DNA of 64,000 nt. Source: Flavobacteriaceae bacterium PS02337. Its GTDB lineage: Bacteria; Bacteroidota; Bacteroidia; Flavobacteriales; Flavobacteriaceae. How positions within the stretch are numbered: the stretch's first letter is position 1; every line of letters begins with the position of its first letter. The translations under genes and the position numbers were made by a program. The notes under the pieces are model-generated. The model saw only the letters and a program-made list of their open reading frames with translations. It searched no databases and had not been told where the DNA came from. This document shows positions 25,943-36,000 of the stretch, in pieces. Where the stretch lies: positions 1 through 64,000 of the forward strand of contig JASCOE010000011.1 of assembly GCA_029959285.1 (NCBI GenBank), given 5' to 3'.

Positions 25943-28477
25943 TTACAATTTTAGATTTCTCAATCGTAAAGCGTTTATGATTACTGAGACAGAACTCAAA
26001 CTCATTGCCACAGCAGCCAACATCGGCGAAAGCAAAATTCCTAAAAAAGGATATAAAATTCCTGCAGCAATTGGCACGCCCAAAGTGTTATAGATAAAAG
26101 CAAAAAATAGATTCTGCTTGATATTTGACATTACAGCATGGCTGAGATTTTTTGCTTTTACAATTCCGTTTAAATCGCCTTTTACTAGAGTGATTTTAGC
26201 GCTTTCAATCGCAACGTCAGTTCCTGTTCCCATTGCAATTCCGATATTAGATTGAGCCAAAGCAGGAGCATCGTTGATTCCGTCGCCCGCCATTGCTACA
26301 ATTTTTCCTTGTGCCTGAAGACGTTCAATTTTCTTTAATTTATCTTCTGGAAGACAATCGGCTTTGAAAGAACTCAAATGCAAATGATCAGCAACTGCTT
26401 TTGCTGTATTGTGATTATCGCCCGTCATCATGATAACCTCAACGCCTTGAGCAATTAATTCTTTGACGGCTTTTGCACTGTTTTCTTTTATGGCATCGGT
26501 AATGGCAACGAAACCTAAAACTTCTTTTTCTATTGAGATATAAGAAATAGTTTTTCCAAGATTTTGTTCGGCAGTTACTTTTTGCTCTAAATCATTAGAA
26601 ACAGAAGCACCAATTTCATCCATTAATTTTTTATTTCCTAAAGCGACTTTTTTGCCTTCGATAGTTCCGAAAACTCCTTTTCCAGCAATAGTTTCAAAAC
26701 CTTGAACATCTTTTAGCGAACTATTTTTTGCTTTCCCGAAATTGACTACGGCCTGCGCTAATGGATGTTCACTATGCTGATTTAACGAAGCAATGTTTTG
26801 AAGCAGAAAATCTTCATTATTATTAATAGCATAAATCTTTTCTACAGATGGTTTTCCTTCGGTAATTGTTCCGGTTTTATCGGTAATTAAAACATCAATT
26901 TTATTCATGTTTTCTAAGGCTTCGGCATTTTTAATCAAGATTCCGTTTTGAGCGCCTTTTCCAACTCCAACCATTACCGACATCGGAGTTGCCAGTCCAA
27001 GTGCGCAAGGACAAGCAATAATTAAAACGGCAATAGCATTAATTAATCCGTAAACGTAAGCAGGTTCTGGACCAAATTTTGCCCAAAGAAAGAATGTCAA
27101 AATCGAAATAATAACAACGGTCGGAACAAAATATTTAGAAACGCGATCGGCTAATTTCTGAATTGGAGCGCGAGATCTGCTGGCGTCATTTACCATTTGG
27201 ATAATTTGTGAAAGCATCGTTTCTGAACCCACTTTTTCAGCAATCATTACGAATGATTTTGTACCGTTTATAGTTCCAGAAATAACAGAATCGCCCGTTT
27301 TTTTATCTACTGGAATTGGTTCTCCAGTAATCATCGATTCGTCGATACTGCTTTCGCCAGAAGTTATTTTTCCGTCAACGGGAATTTTTTCTCCGGGTTT
27401 TACACGAAGTAAATCACCTTTTTTAATGTTGTGAATAGAGATTATTTTGTCATTTCCGTTTTCAACCAAAGTTGCTTCGGTTGGAGCTAATTTTAGTAAT
27501 TCTTTTATGGCGCCATTGGTTTGTCCGTGTGCTTTAGCTTCCAATAATTGTCCTAATAAAACTAATGTGATAATTACTGTTGCGGCTTCAAAATACAAAT
27601 GAATCGTTCCGTGATGTGATTTGAATTCGGATGGAAAAATATCAGGAAAAAACATTCCGACAATACTAAATAGAAAAGCAACGCTGGTTCCAATTCCGAT
27701 TAAAGTAAACATGTTTAAATTCCGAGTTACTATTGATTTGTATGCGCGAACGAAAAACATCCATCCTGCATAAAACAAAACGGGAATCGAAAATAATAGC
27801 TGAACCCAATTCCATTTTTCAATAGACATTATATTGTAAAGCGGATTATTCGGAATCATTTCTGACATTGAAATAATGAAAATAGGAAGTGTAAACAAAA
27901 TCGCGATTTTCATTTTTTTCAATAAATCTATATATGTTTTGTTTTCTTCGCTTTCAGAAGCCTGTATCGGAACCAAGTCCATTCCACAAATCGGACAATC
28001 GCCTTGTTCGTTTGAAACAATTTCAGGATGCATCGGACAAGTAAATTGTGTCGCTGTTATAGCAATTTGAGGTACTAAATCCATTCCGCAAACTGGGCAA
28101 TCTCCAGGTTTATTGTATGTTTTGTCGCCTTCGCAATGCATCGGGCAGTAATAAAAGCCATTTGAACTGTGTTGATGAACGTTTTTAGATTCTGTTTTAT
28201 GATGACCGTGATCCTCTTTTTTATGACTAGAACAGCAAGATTTTACGACTGTTTCAGAATGTTTTTTAGGAGAATCCATTTCAATAGTATAATTTCCTGC
28301 AGTAGCTAAAACTTCCTGAAACTTTTCACTAGGAACATGTTTTTCCATTGTTATGGTTGCTGTTGGAGGATTTAGTGTCACTTCTGCTTGAACACCTTCA
28401 ACTTCGTTCAAAGTTTTTTCTACTTTGGTGCGGCATCCGTTGCAAGACATTCCTGAAATTATATATTGATGAGTCAT
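25943..28477 (-). CDS. copA: Copper-exporting P1B-type ATPase
   Basis: This 844-residue inner-membrane pump exports Cu(I). The N-terminal HMA domain has GMSCNGC (Cys12, Cys15). A His-rich linker with a CC pair (81-104) precedes two heavy-metal-binding zinc-ribbon-like modules, each with CPMH and CP(V/I)CGMDLVP (about 109-136 and 147-170). Eight membrane helices include the CPC ion-binding motif ([13 protein letters not shown]). The TGE actuator motif ([10 protein letters not shown]), DKTGTITEG phosphorylation site, HP of SEHPLAQAV, and [13 protein letters not shown] hinge are all intact. It lies in a copper cluster with an oxidase and a metal-binding regulator. Confidence 0.93.
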   Translation of the reverse strand: MTHQYIISGMSCNGCRTKVEKTLNEVEGVQAEVTLNPPTATITMEKHVPSEKFQEVLATAGNYTIEMDSPKKHSETVVKSCCSSHKKEDHGHHKTESKNVHQHSSNGFYYCPMHCEGDKTYNKPGDCPVCGMDLVPQIAITATQFTCPMHPEIVSNEQGDCPICGMDLVPIQASESEENKTYIDLLKKMKIAILFTLPIFIISMSEMIPNNPLYNIMSIEKWNWVQLLFSIPVLFYAGWMFFVRAYKSIVTRNLNMFTLIGIGTSVAFLFSIVGMFFPDIFPSEFKSHHGTIHLYFEAATVIITLVLLGQLLEAKAHGQTNGAIKELLKLAPTEATLVENGNDKIISIHNIKKGDLLRVKPGEKIPVDGKITSGESSIDESMITGEPIPVDKKTGDSVISGTINGTKSFVMIAEKVGSETMLSQIIQMVNDASRSRAPIQKLADRVSKYFVPTVVIISILTFFLWAKFGPEPAYVYGLINAIAVLIIACPCALGLATPMSVMVGVGKGAQNGILIKNAEALENMNKIDVLITDKTGTITEGKPSVEKIYAINNNEDFLLQNIASLNQHSEHPLAQAVVNFGKAKNSSLKDVQGFETIAGKGVFGTIEGKKVALGNKKLMDEIGASVSNDLEQKVTAEQNLGKTISYISIEKEVLGFVAITDAIKENSAKAVKELIAQGVEVIMMTGDNHNTAKAVADHLHLSSFKADCLPEDKLKKIERLQAQGKIVAMAGDGINDAPALAQSNIGIAMGTGTDVAIESAKITLVKGDLNGIVKAKNLSHAVMSNIKQNLFFAFIYNTLGVPIAAGILYPFLGILLSPMLAAVAMSLSSVSVIINALRLRNLKL

Positions 28478-28576
28478 TGTATTGGTTTTTAAGTATTACA
28501 ATGCAAATTTCCGAAGTACAAGTTACAACGGTTTGTAGAATTTTGGGAATGATTTGTAAGATTTACTAAATTATAT

Positions 28577-28701
28577 TTAACCGCAAAGAACGCAAAGATT
28601 TTTGCTATGCTGGATTTTATATAAAAACGCAAAGTTCGCAAAGCTTTGTCTTAAAACATCTTTGCGAACCTTGCGTAAACCTTTGTGCTCTTTGCGGTTA
28701 A
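28577..28701. repeat. Intergenic inverted repeat, AACCGCAAAG family (copy 1)
   Basis: TTAACCGCAAAGAACGCAAAG at the left end is mirrored by CTTTGTGCTCTTTGCGGTTA at the right end. Inside are further CGCAAAG and CTTTGCG arms. The same family recurs at 48101-48194. Confidence 0.75.
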
Positions 28702-28718
28702 AAATTAAAAATCAAAAA

Positions 28719-29279
28719 CTATATATTCTCAATCTGAATACGTTTTTTATCTTTTGATTGTTTGAACAAAGTAGGAGTGAAGCCCGTAATTTTTTTGAAT
28801 TGATTGCTCAAATGTGCCACATTGCTATAATTTAGGATATCAGCAATTTCGCTTAATGAAAGCTCATTATAAATCAATAACTCTTTTACTTTTTCGATTT
28901 TCTGACTGATGAAATACTTTTCGATTGTCGTATTTTCAACTTCAGAAAACAAATTGCTCAGTGAATTATATTCTTGATTTAAATTTTCGGCTAAATAATC
29001 AGACAAGTTGATTTTAAGATCATTGTTTTTATGATGAACTAAATCGACAATAAGATTTTTTATTCTTTCTACCGTTTTTGTTTTTTTATCATCAATCAAA
29101 TCAAAACCTAAAGATTGAAGGTTTTCCAATAAAATTTCTTTTTGCTTATCGCTGATTTCTTGGTTCAGTTCAACTTCGCCCAATTCCACAGCAATAGTTT
29201 GAAGTCCGAGTTTTTCGAACTCAGACTTCACAACCATTTTGCATCGGCTGCACACCATATTTTTGATGTAAAGCTTCAT
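28719..29279 (-). CDS. AraC-type regulator with HMA-like metal-binding N-terminus
   Basis: This is a 186-residue protein from the ATG at 29279 (MKLYIKNMVCSRCKMVVK); an ATG at 29312 would add 11 residues. Residues 1-65 resemble a ferredoxin-like HMA domain with C-S-R-C at the metal-loop position. Residues about 80-180 are an AraC double helix-turn-helix (LSLSEIADILNYSNVAHLSNQFKKITGFTPTLFK). The combination suggests a one-component sensor that binds Cu(I), or another thiophilic metal, and controls the adjacent copA and oxidase genes. The start is 3 bases from the upstream DUF3347 gene stop, so they form one operon. Confidence 0.8.
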   Translation of the reverse strand: MKLYIKNMVCSRCKMVVKSEFEKLGLQTIAVELGEVELNQEISDKQKEILLENLQSLGFDLIDDKKTKTVERIKNLIVDLVHHKNNDLKINLSDYLAENLNQEYNSLSNLFSEVENTTIEKYFISQKIEKVKELLIYNELSLSEIADILNYSNVAHLSNQFKKITGFTPTLFKQSKDKKRIQIENI

Positions 29280-29281
29280 AT

Positions 29282-29809
29282 TTATTTGATCGTTTCTACC
29301 ACGTTTCCGCAAGTCAACATCGAAGAACCATAATATGGATTCTTAACTGCTTTTTCTTTGCTTAACCAATCAGCGTCTGCCATTGGGCAATATTGTTTGT
29401 AAATCGGTTCAGTTGGGCTTGAAACTTTTATTAAATCATAAGTGCTTTTAGATAAAGATTTAAAAGTATCACGTTGCTTTTTAAGATCTGTTGTAGCTGA
29501 AATACTTTTGGCATCGGCAGTTAATTTTTTTACCACTTTCATCCAAACTGTATGTTCGTTGCTTTTTAGTTTGTCCATTTTTACTGCTGTAATCGCTGTC
29601 AGTAAATCTTTGGCTTTCGCCGAAGTCAATTTGCTGTCACTTTTAATAAGTGCGTCTTTTACTGTAAAATATGCGTCATAAACATTTTGCAATTGAGCAT
29701 CTGCAATTTCGATAGCTTTTGTTTCAGAATTCGTTGTATTAGCCTGAATGTTATTTGAAGAAAATAAGATTGCGATTGTTGCTGTTAAAGCTATAATTGA
29801 TTTTTTCAT
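29282..29809 (-). CDS. DUF3347-family periplasmic protein
   Basis: This 175-residue protein has a signal peptide (MKKSIIALTATIAILFSSNNIQA). A helical DUF3347 domain follows (YDAYFTVKDALIKSDSKLTSAKAKDLL and SKSTYDLIKV). The C-terminus carries conserved metal-type residues, YKQYCPMADADW and NPYYGSSMLTCG. DUF3347 domains occur with CusB-type copper efflux adaptors and may bind copper in the periplasm. It is co-transcribed with the HMA-AraC regulator. Confidence 0.82.
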   Translation of the reverse strand: MKKSIIALTATIAILFSSNNIQANTTNSETKAIEIADAQLQNVYDAYFTVKDALIKSDSKLTSAKAKDLLTAITAVKMDKLKSNEHTVWMKVVKKLTADAKSISATTDLKKQRDTFKSLSKSTYDLIKVSSPTEPIYKQYCPMADADWLSKEKAVKNPYYGSSMLTCGNVVETIK

Positions 29810-29909
29810 TGTGTTTTATATTTGATAAAGGATTTTAATTTCCTTTAGATTAATTTAAAAGTTTTTCGATTCAAAAAAGACCCAATATGGGCTGTCAAAA
29901 ATGTAATTA

Positions 29910-30290
29910 TTATATTTTTGGCTTCAGCCAAATAGAAGTAAATCCAGAAGAAATAGTTGTATTACTATAAGATGAAATGGAATTTTTTAAAGAAAAATTG
30001 AAAGCATTATTTTCTAAATCAAATTCATTTGAAGTTAAAATAACAAATTGTATTGCTGAAGTACTGCAACCAGAATGACGGCATTTTCCATCACAATTGT
30101 GTTTTTCTTCTTTTGAAGTTTTCTTTTCGCAGCATTTTTTAGAACAGCTGTTTTCTTCTTTTGAGGCAACTTCTTTATGATTCGACATATTACATGCATA
30201 AGTATAACTTGGATTCAAAAAGAAACTAAGCGTTATAAAAAGCATTATTATGTGGATTTTCTTTTTCAAAGAAATTGTTTTTAGTAGCAC
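29910..30290 (-). CDS. Cys-rich secreted protein of the copper cluster
   Basis: This 126-residue protein has an N-terminal signal segment to about residue 32 (SFFLNPSYTYA). The next 45 residues are rich in Cys, His and Lys (ACNMSNHKE, SCSKKCCEKKTS, HNCDGKCRHSGCS), followed by about 50 non-cysteine residues. This looks like a periplasmic metal buffer. No family is recognised. It belongs by position and content to the copper cluster. Confidence 0.6.
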   Translation of the reverse strand: MLLKTISLKKKIHIIMLFITLSFFLNPSYTYACNMSNHKEVASKEENSCSKKCCEKKTSKEEKHNCDGKCRHSGCSTSAIQFVILTSNEFDLENNAFNFSLKNSISSYSNTTISSGFTSIWLKPKI

Positions 30291-30339
30291 AAATTTAGTT
30301 AAAAATGTTCGAGCAAATTATATTTTAAGATTTCAATAA

Positions 30340-31173
30340 CTACAGTTTTTTGAAATCGGTTGGTTTCATGTTTTTGCGTTTTTTGAAATAATTCGTCAAA
30401 TGACTTTCGTCTGTAAAACCAAATTCGTACGCAATTTGTTTTATTGGCAATTGATTGTTGTGAAATCTTTTCTCAATTAATGTCGTTCTCAAATTATGAA
30501 TGTATTCGCGATAACTGATACTGAATGTTCTTTTAAAATATGCACTAAAATAAGTTTGTGCAATATTAAAATGTTCTGCAATCACTTTTATCTGAACCAA
30601 TTTTGGCTGATAAATATTTTGATGAATGTAATTTGCAATTTGTTCATTATCCAAATGAGTCGATTTCATTTGAAGATTCATGCATCGAATTGTTTCTTTT
30701 ATTAAACCAAAAATCGAAAGAATCTGATAAAAAACAATTGGAGATGAAGTTACATCAATATATTTACCATAAGTTACAATATTTTCTACAGTGTTTTTCA
30801 GAATCGTTTTGCAAGGTTCATCAAACTTTAAAACGGTTTCTTTTAAGATTTTGTCGCGCATGAAACTTTCAGGAGTGTTTACTAAAAATTCATCACAAGT
30901 AAGATTCTGTTTTGAGTTGAAATAATTATCGGTGAATTTGATAAAAGTAAATTGCGTGCTTTTCTTTATATCAAAATAATGTTCGTCGTCTGGAGAAATT
31001 ACAAACAGATCTCCAGCTTTATACGGCAAAAGATTATTATTCAAATGATGAATTCCGCTTCCTTTCTTAATATAAATAATTTCATAATAAGTATGAGTAT
31101 GCGGAGGAAGATGAAATTTCTCTTCTTCAAATTCATCAAGTACTAGCGTTTTAAACTGATTTAATTTTGGCAT
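30340..31173 (-). CDS. AraC-family regulator with cupin domain
   Basis: This 277-residue protein has an N-terminal cupin (LPPHTHTYYEIIYIKKGSGIHHLN) and a C-terminal AraC double helix-turn-helix (IKVIAEHFNIAQTYFSAYFKRTF, IKQIAYEFGFTDESHLTNYFKKRK, MKPTDFKKL). It is divergent to the MFS transporter gene (103-base shared promoter region), which it probably controls. Ligand unknown. Confidence 0.82.
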   Translation of the reverse strand: MPKLNQFKTLVLDEFEEEKFHLPPHTHTYYEIIYIKKGSGIHHLNNNLLPYKAGDLFVISPDDEHYFDIKKSTQFTFIKFTDNYFNSKQNLTCDEFLVNTPESFMRDKILKETVLKFDEPCKTILKNTVENIVTYGKYIDVTSSPIVFYQILSIFGLIKETIRCMNLQMKSTHLDNEQIANYIHQNIYQPKLVQIKVIAEHFNIAQTYFSAYFKRTFSISYREYIHNLRTTLIEKRFHNNQLPIKQIAYEFGFTDESHLTNYFKKRKNMKPTDFKKL

Positions 31174-31198
31174 AACTTAAATATACAATTTTATATCG

Positions 31199-31206
31199 CA
31201 AATTTA
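31199..31206 (-). promoter_or_regulatory. Candidate -7 box of the AraC gene
   Basis: On the minus strand the sequence reads TAAATTTG, an exact TAnnTTTG, 26 bases upstream of the AraC ATG. Confidence 0.4.
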
Positions 31207-31231
31207 CAATTTATTTTCCGCTTGACGGTGT

Positions 31232-31239
31232 TAATTTTG
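31232..31239 (+). promoter_or_regulatory. Candidate -7 box of the MFS gene
   Basis: TAATTTTG fits TAnnTTTG and lies 38 bases upstream of the MFS ATG. It is within 26 bases of the oppositely oriented box, so both promoters share one short control region. Confidence 0.45.
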
Positions 31240-31276
31240 CAACGTAGAAATCTATTCCTTTCTATACTTAATCAAA

Positions 31277-32443
31277 ATGAAAAAAAGTCTTATTGCACTC
31301 TCTTTAGGAGGGTTAACTATCGGAATTACAGAGTTTGTAATGATGGGATTACTCCCAGATATTGCTTCAGATATGAAAGTTTCGATTCCTGTTGCGGGAT
31401 ATTTAATTTCATCTTATGCTTTAGGAGTTGTTATTGGAGCACCTTTATTGGTAATTGCAGGAAGAAATTATGCGCCTAAAAAAATGCTTTTAATTTTAGC
31501 TTTGATGCTAGCAGTTTTTAACGCACTTTCTATTATTGCTCCAGATTATAATGTTTTATTTGCTTCTCGATTTCTTTCAGGTTTGCCACACGGCGCATTC
31601 TTTGGAGTAGGAGCTGTAGTTGCAAGCCGTTTGGCAGACAAAGGAAAAGAAGCGCAAGCCATTTCGACCATGTTTGCCGGATTAACAATTGCAAATTTAA
31701 TTGGCGTGCCGATTGGTACTTATATCGGTCATCATTTTATTTGGCGCTATACTTTTGTATTGATTGCTATTGTTGGCTTACTAACATTTTTAGCTATTTA
31801 TTTATGGATGCCGAATCTTGAAAAAGGGGAAAGTGTCAATATGAAGACACAGCTTCAGTTTTTTAAACGTACAGAAGCATGGTTGATTATCGGAATTACT
31901 GCAATTGGTTTTGGAGGTTTATTTGCTTGGATCAGTTACATCGCACCTTTATTAATTAACGTGTCTAAATTTTCACCAGAAGATGTTTCTTCAATCTTGA
32001 TTTTAGCAGGATTAGGAATGGTTGTTGGTAATTTTGTTGGAGGAAAATTGGCAGATCGATTTTCGCCTGCACCAACTACATTAGCCTTATTAATGGTAAT
32101 GTCGTTAGATTTGGTTTTAGTTTATTTTTTCTCATTCAATCAATATGTTTCTCTTTTCTTGACATTTTTAACTGGAGCGATTTCATTCTCGGTTATTGCC
32201 CCAATTCAAATGCTTATGATTCGTACTGCAAAAGGAGCAGAAATGATTGCTTCTGCATCGCTTCAAGGAAGTTTTAATATTGGTAATGCTTTAGGCGCAT
32301 TTCTAGGCGGATTGCCTTTGGCGGCGGGACTTAGTTATTCTTCGCCAAACCTTATTGGTGTTGCCATGTCGATTATCGGAATGATTATTACATTCATATT
32401 GATGAAGTTACATCAAAAACAATTGCAATTACAGCGCATATAA
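31277..32443 (+). CDS. MFS transporter, AraJ/YdhP-type
   Basis: This 388-residue protein has twelve predicted membrane helices. The opening segment LSLGGLTIGITEFVMMGLLPDIASDM is characteristic of the AraJ-type sugar or drug efflux group (DHA1). Between helices 2 and 3 lies GRNYAPKKMLL, the motif-A region. The substrate cannot be read. It is divergent to an AraC regulator and ends with a good terminator. Confidence 0.85.
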   Translation: MKKSLIALSLGGLTIGITEFVMMGLLPDIASDMKVSIPVAGYLISSYALGVVIGAPLLVIAGRNYAPKKMLLILALMLAVFNALSIIAPDYNVLFASRFLSGLPHGAFFGVGAVVASRLADKGKEAQAISTMFAGLTIANLIGVPIGTYIGHHFIWRYTFVLIAIVGLLTFLAIYLWMPNLEKGESVNMKTQLQFFKRTEAWLIIGITAIGFGGLFAWISYIAPLLINVSKFSPEDVSSILILAGLGMVVGNFVGGKLADRFSPAPTTLALLMVMSLDLVLVYFFSFNQYVSLFLTFLTGAISFSVIAPIQMLMIRTAKGAEMIASASLQGSFNIGNALGAFLGGLPLAAGLSYSSPNLIGVAMSIIGMIITFILMKLHQKQLQLQRI

Positions 32444-32465
32444 ATACTTAAAAAAAACATTTTTT

Positions 32466-32498
32466 TGAGCCCTTAACTTTTGTTTAAGGGCTTTTTTT
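32466..32498 (+). terminator. Intrinsic terminator after the MFS gene
   Basis: AGCCCTTAA (32468-32476) pairs with TTAAGGGCT (32484-32492), followed by seven T. Confidence 0.8.
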
Positions 32499-32677
32499 AT
32501 GTTTTGGCTGTACTCATATAGCAAGCTAGATTGCTGCTTTTTGGCAGTAATTCTTTTATTTGTAAGAAAATTAATTTTAAAAGCAGTCGTTTTTTTCTCT
32601 TTCATTTAAAAATAATTAGGAAGTTTTTAACTTTTTAAGTGTAAAAAACACACCTAATAATATCGTAATTAATATTC

Positions 32678-32691
32678 ATGTAATCGATTGT
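32678..32691. promoter_or_regulatory. LacI-type operator-like palindrome, site A
   Basis: ATGTAATCGATTGT is an imperfect copy of the palindrome at 32865. Its centre lies 186 bp upstream of site B. Confidence 0.45.
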
Positions 32692-32864
32692 TTTTTTTAT
32701 AAAAATCGAATCAAATGAGCGATTAATAATAATATATTTAATATTTTATATTCATTAAAATTATATATCTCACATAAAAATTGAATATTTTTTTTGATAT
32801 GTAATTTTTTTTATGACTTTTTTATGAAAAATTATTTTTCGTTTAAAAAAAATATCTATGTTTG

Positions 32865-32878
32865 TGTAATCGATTACA
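32865..32878. promoter_or_regulatory. LacI-type operator-like palindrome, site B
   Basis: TGTAATCGATTACA is a perfect 14-bp palindrome, the shape of LacI-family operators. It lies about 195 bases upstream of the SusC start. Confidence 0.6.
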
Positions 32879-32895
32879 ACTTTTTTTTCAATCTT

Positions 32896-32909
32896 CGAAA
32901 TCGATTACG
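32896..32909. promoter_or_regulatory. LacI-type operator-like palindrome, site C
   Basis: CGAAATCGATTACG shares the core AATCGATTACg. Its centre is 31 bp from that of site B, about three helical turns, which would put both on one face. Confidence 0.5.
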
Positions 32910-33072
32910 TAATTAGAATTAAACAGAGCCAAAAATTAACCTATTTGTTAATAATTTGAATTTTAGTAAATAACTATAAAAACCAGTAATAATTAAATAA
33001 ATGATTTGAAAGTAACCACAAAAAACCACTTAAACCAAAACTTAAAACTTTTAATAACTTAAACAATCAACC

Positions 33073-36000
33073 ATGAACTTTAAAGAACTATTAAACAAAG
33101 GAGCAGATTTCTGCTTTAAACTTGTTTTCTTACTGTGCTTATTGATCGGCAGTCAAGCATTTGCACAGGGTACTACTATAGAGGGAACCGTGAAAGATGC
33201 TGCGGGACTTTCTCTTCCGGGCGTAAATGTCCTAGAGAAAGGAACTAAAAACGGAACTTCTACCGACTTCGATGGGCACTACAAAATTAAATTAACCAAT
33301 CCGAAAGCGATATTAAGCTTTTCTTTCATTGGTTTTAAAACAATTGAAGTATCTGCGGCAGGAAAAACAAAAGTAGATGCAACTTTGACAGAAGATTCAA
33401 ATAGCTTAAATGAAGTTGTAGTTATCGGATATGGAACATCAAAAAAATCTGATTTGACAGGAGCAGTATCTACTATTTCTGGTACAGACTTGAAAAAAGT
33501 TCCAGTAGCAAATGTAGCTGAAGCTTTAACTGGACGTATTGCGGGTGTGCAAGTTACCTCAGCAGAGGGTTCTCCAGATGCAGACATTAGAATTAGAGTT
33601 CGTGGTGGTGGATCGCTTACTCAAGACGCTTCGCCTTTGATTATTGTTGATGGATTTCCAATAAACAGTATGAATGATATTTCTTCATCTGATATCGATT
33701 CGATGACTGTTTTAAAAGATGCGGCTTCTACAGCAATCTACGGATCACGTGGTGCAAATGGAGTAATTTTAATTACAACAAAAAAAGGAAAAGATGGTAA
33801 GATAGCCGTGAATTTCAATATGTTTTACGGTATGAAAACGATGGCGAAACAAATTGACGTTTTATCGCCTGACGATTATACTAAATGGCAATACGAATAT
33901 GCATTGCTTTCTCAAACAGGAACAAAAGTAGCTTCTGACCCAAGTTCATATACTAAGTATTTTGGAAATTGGCAGGATCAAGATATGTACAAAGGTTTAA
34001 AAGGAGATAATTGGCAAAAACAAATTTTCGGACGTACTGGAGAAGTGCAAAGCCGTGATTTAGGAATTAGAGGAGGAATGGATAAGCTTAATTATAACTT
34101 CAATTTTGCTCACTACGATGAAAAAGCAATTATGATAGGTTCAAACTACAAAAGAAACAACCTGTCTTTGGCTTTAAAAAGTAAATTGAATGATAAGATT
34201 GATGTTGGTTTTACAGTACGTTATTCAGATACAGAGATTGACGGTGGAGGTGTAAATGAACAAAATGAGAAATCTTCAGCAGATTCGCGTATGCGTACTA
34301 TTGTTGGTTATGCGCCACTTCCGGTAGCAGGTTTGAGTTCAGATGATGTTTCTGGTGATGGTTCAGATGTATTGGTTAACCCGTTAAGATCGGTTTATGA
34401 TAATGATCGTCAGCAGTTTCGTAAAAACTTTAATATGTTAGGAAGTTTTGGATGGGAACTTGTAGATAATTTAAAATTAAATGTTGACTTAGGTTTGGAT
34501 AATTTTAGCAATTTAGATTATCGTTTTTATGGATTAACTACCTATTATATTGCGAATGCTCCATTAGGCCCATTACAAGGTATGCCTGCTATGATTATGG
34601 GAGATAGTAAAGAAAGACGTTTTAGAAATGCTAATACATTGAATTATGATTTCAAAAAGATAATGGGCGAAAATCACCATTTGACTGCACTTCTTGGACA
34701 AGAAAGTATTAATTATAATTCAAATACGGTAACAACTACTATTCACGGATATCCAAAGTTTTTTGATTTTGATAAAGCAAAAAACTTAACAACGCAAGGA
34801 ACTCCTCAATCAGTAGATAACTATTATAGCCCAGATGACAAATTATTGTCATTCTTCGGACGTGCTAATTATGACTATAAAAATCGTTACATCTTGTCAG
34901 CTACATTTCGTGCTGATGGATCAAGTAAATTTTTAGAACAAAACCGTTGGGGATATTTCCCAGCTTTTGCAGCAGGATGGAAAATCTCGGAAGAAAGTTT
35001 TCTTAAAAATGTAAGCGCAATCAATCTTCTAAAATTAAGAGCGAGTTATGGTGAGGCAGGAAATAATAATATCCCTGTTGGACAGCAAGTTCAAATTTTT
35101 CAATCTACAGCAACAACTTGGATTAACGGAGTTACTAGTATTTGGGCGCCTTCTAAAACAATGCCTAATCCTGATTTGAAATGGGAAACAACCGTAACTC
35201 AAAACTTTGGTTTGGATTTCGGATTTTTCAACAATCGCTTAAATGGTAATTTTGATGTTTATAAAAATATTACAAGTGATTTGTTAATCAATTTCCCAGT
35301 TCCTGGATCTGGATATGATTTTCAATATCGTAATATGGGAGAAACACAAAATACAGGTTTCGAGGCTACTATAAATGTTGTTGCAATCGAAAAAGCAAAA
35401 TACGGATTGAATTTTTCATTCAATATGGGAATAAATAAAAACCGTATCAACTCGTTAGGTGTTATGAATAATTTTGGAGCAGCAACTGGTTGGGCTTCTT
35501 CACAAATTGGAGACGATTATCTAATTCAAGTAGGTTCTTCTTTAGGAACTATGTACGGTTATAAAAATGATGGAAGATATGAGGTTTCTGACTTTGATTA
35601 TGTTGGAGGTAAATATGTTTTAAAAACTGGAGTTGTTAGTACAGCTACAACTTTGGTTGGAGACGGAAGTGCACTTAAACCTGGAGACATGAAATTGAAA
35701 GATGTTAATGGAGATGGTAAAGTTGATTTAACAGATAAAACAGTTATTGGTAATGTTAACCCTAAAAGTTCAGGAGGTTTTGTTATCAATGGAAACGCTT
35801 ACGGATTTGATTTAATGGCAGCTTTTAACTGGAGTATTGGTAACGATGTTTATAATGCTGATAAAATTGAATTTTCTACTGCTAATGCTTCAGCACAGTA
35901 TAAAAATTTAAATTCAACAATGGCAGATGGAAATAGATGGACAAATTTAGATCCAGTTTCTGGCCAATTAGTAACAGATCCAGCTGCATTAACAGCACTA

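Larger units (their letters stand above)
32499..33072. other. 574-base AT-rich regulatory gap upstream of susC
   Basis: No coding sequence is seen. The stretch is very AT-rich and contains three ATCGAT-centred palindromes (listed separately) and a leader of about 160 bases before the SusC ATG. Confidence 0.6.

Noticed and set aside
32701-32714. Fourth ATCGA-containing site upstream of the first susC
   Set aside because: AAAAATCGAATCAA lacks the dyad symmetry of the other three sites.
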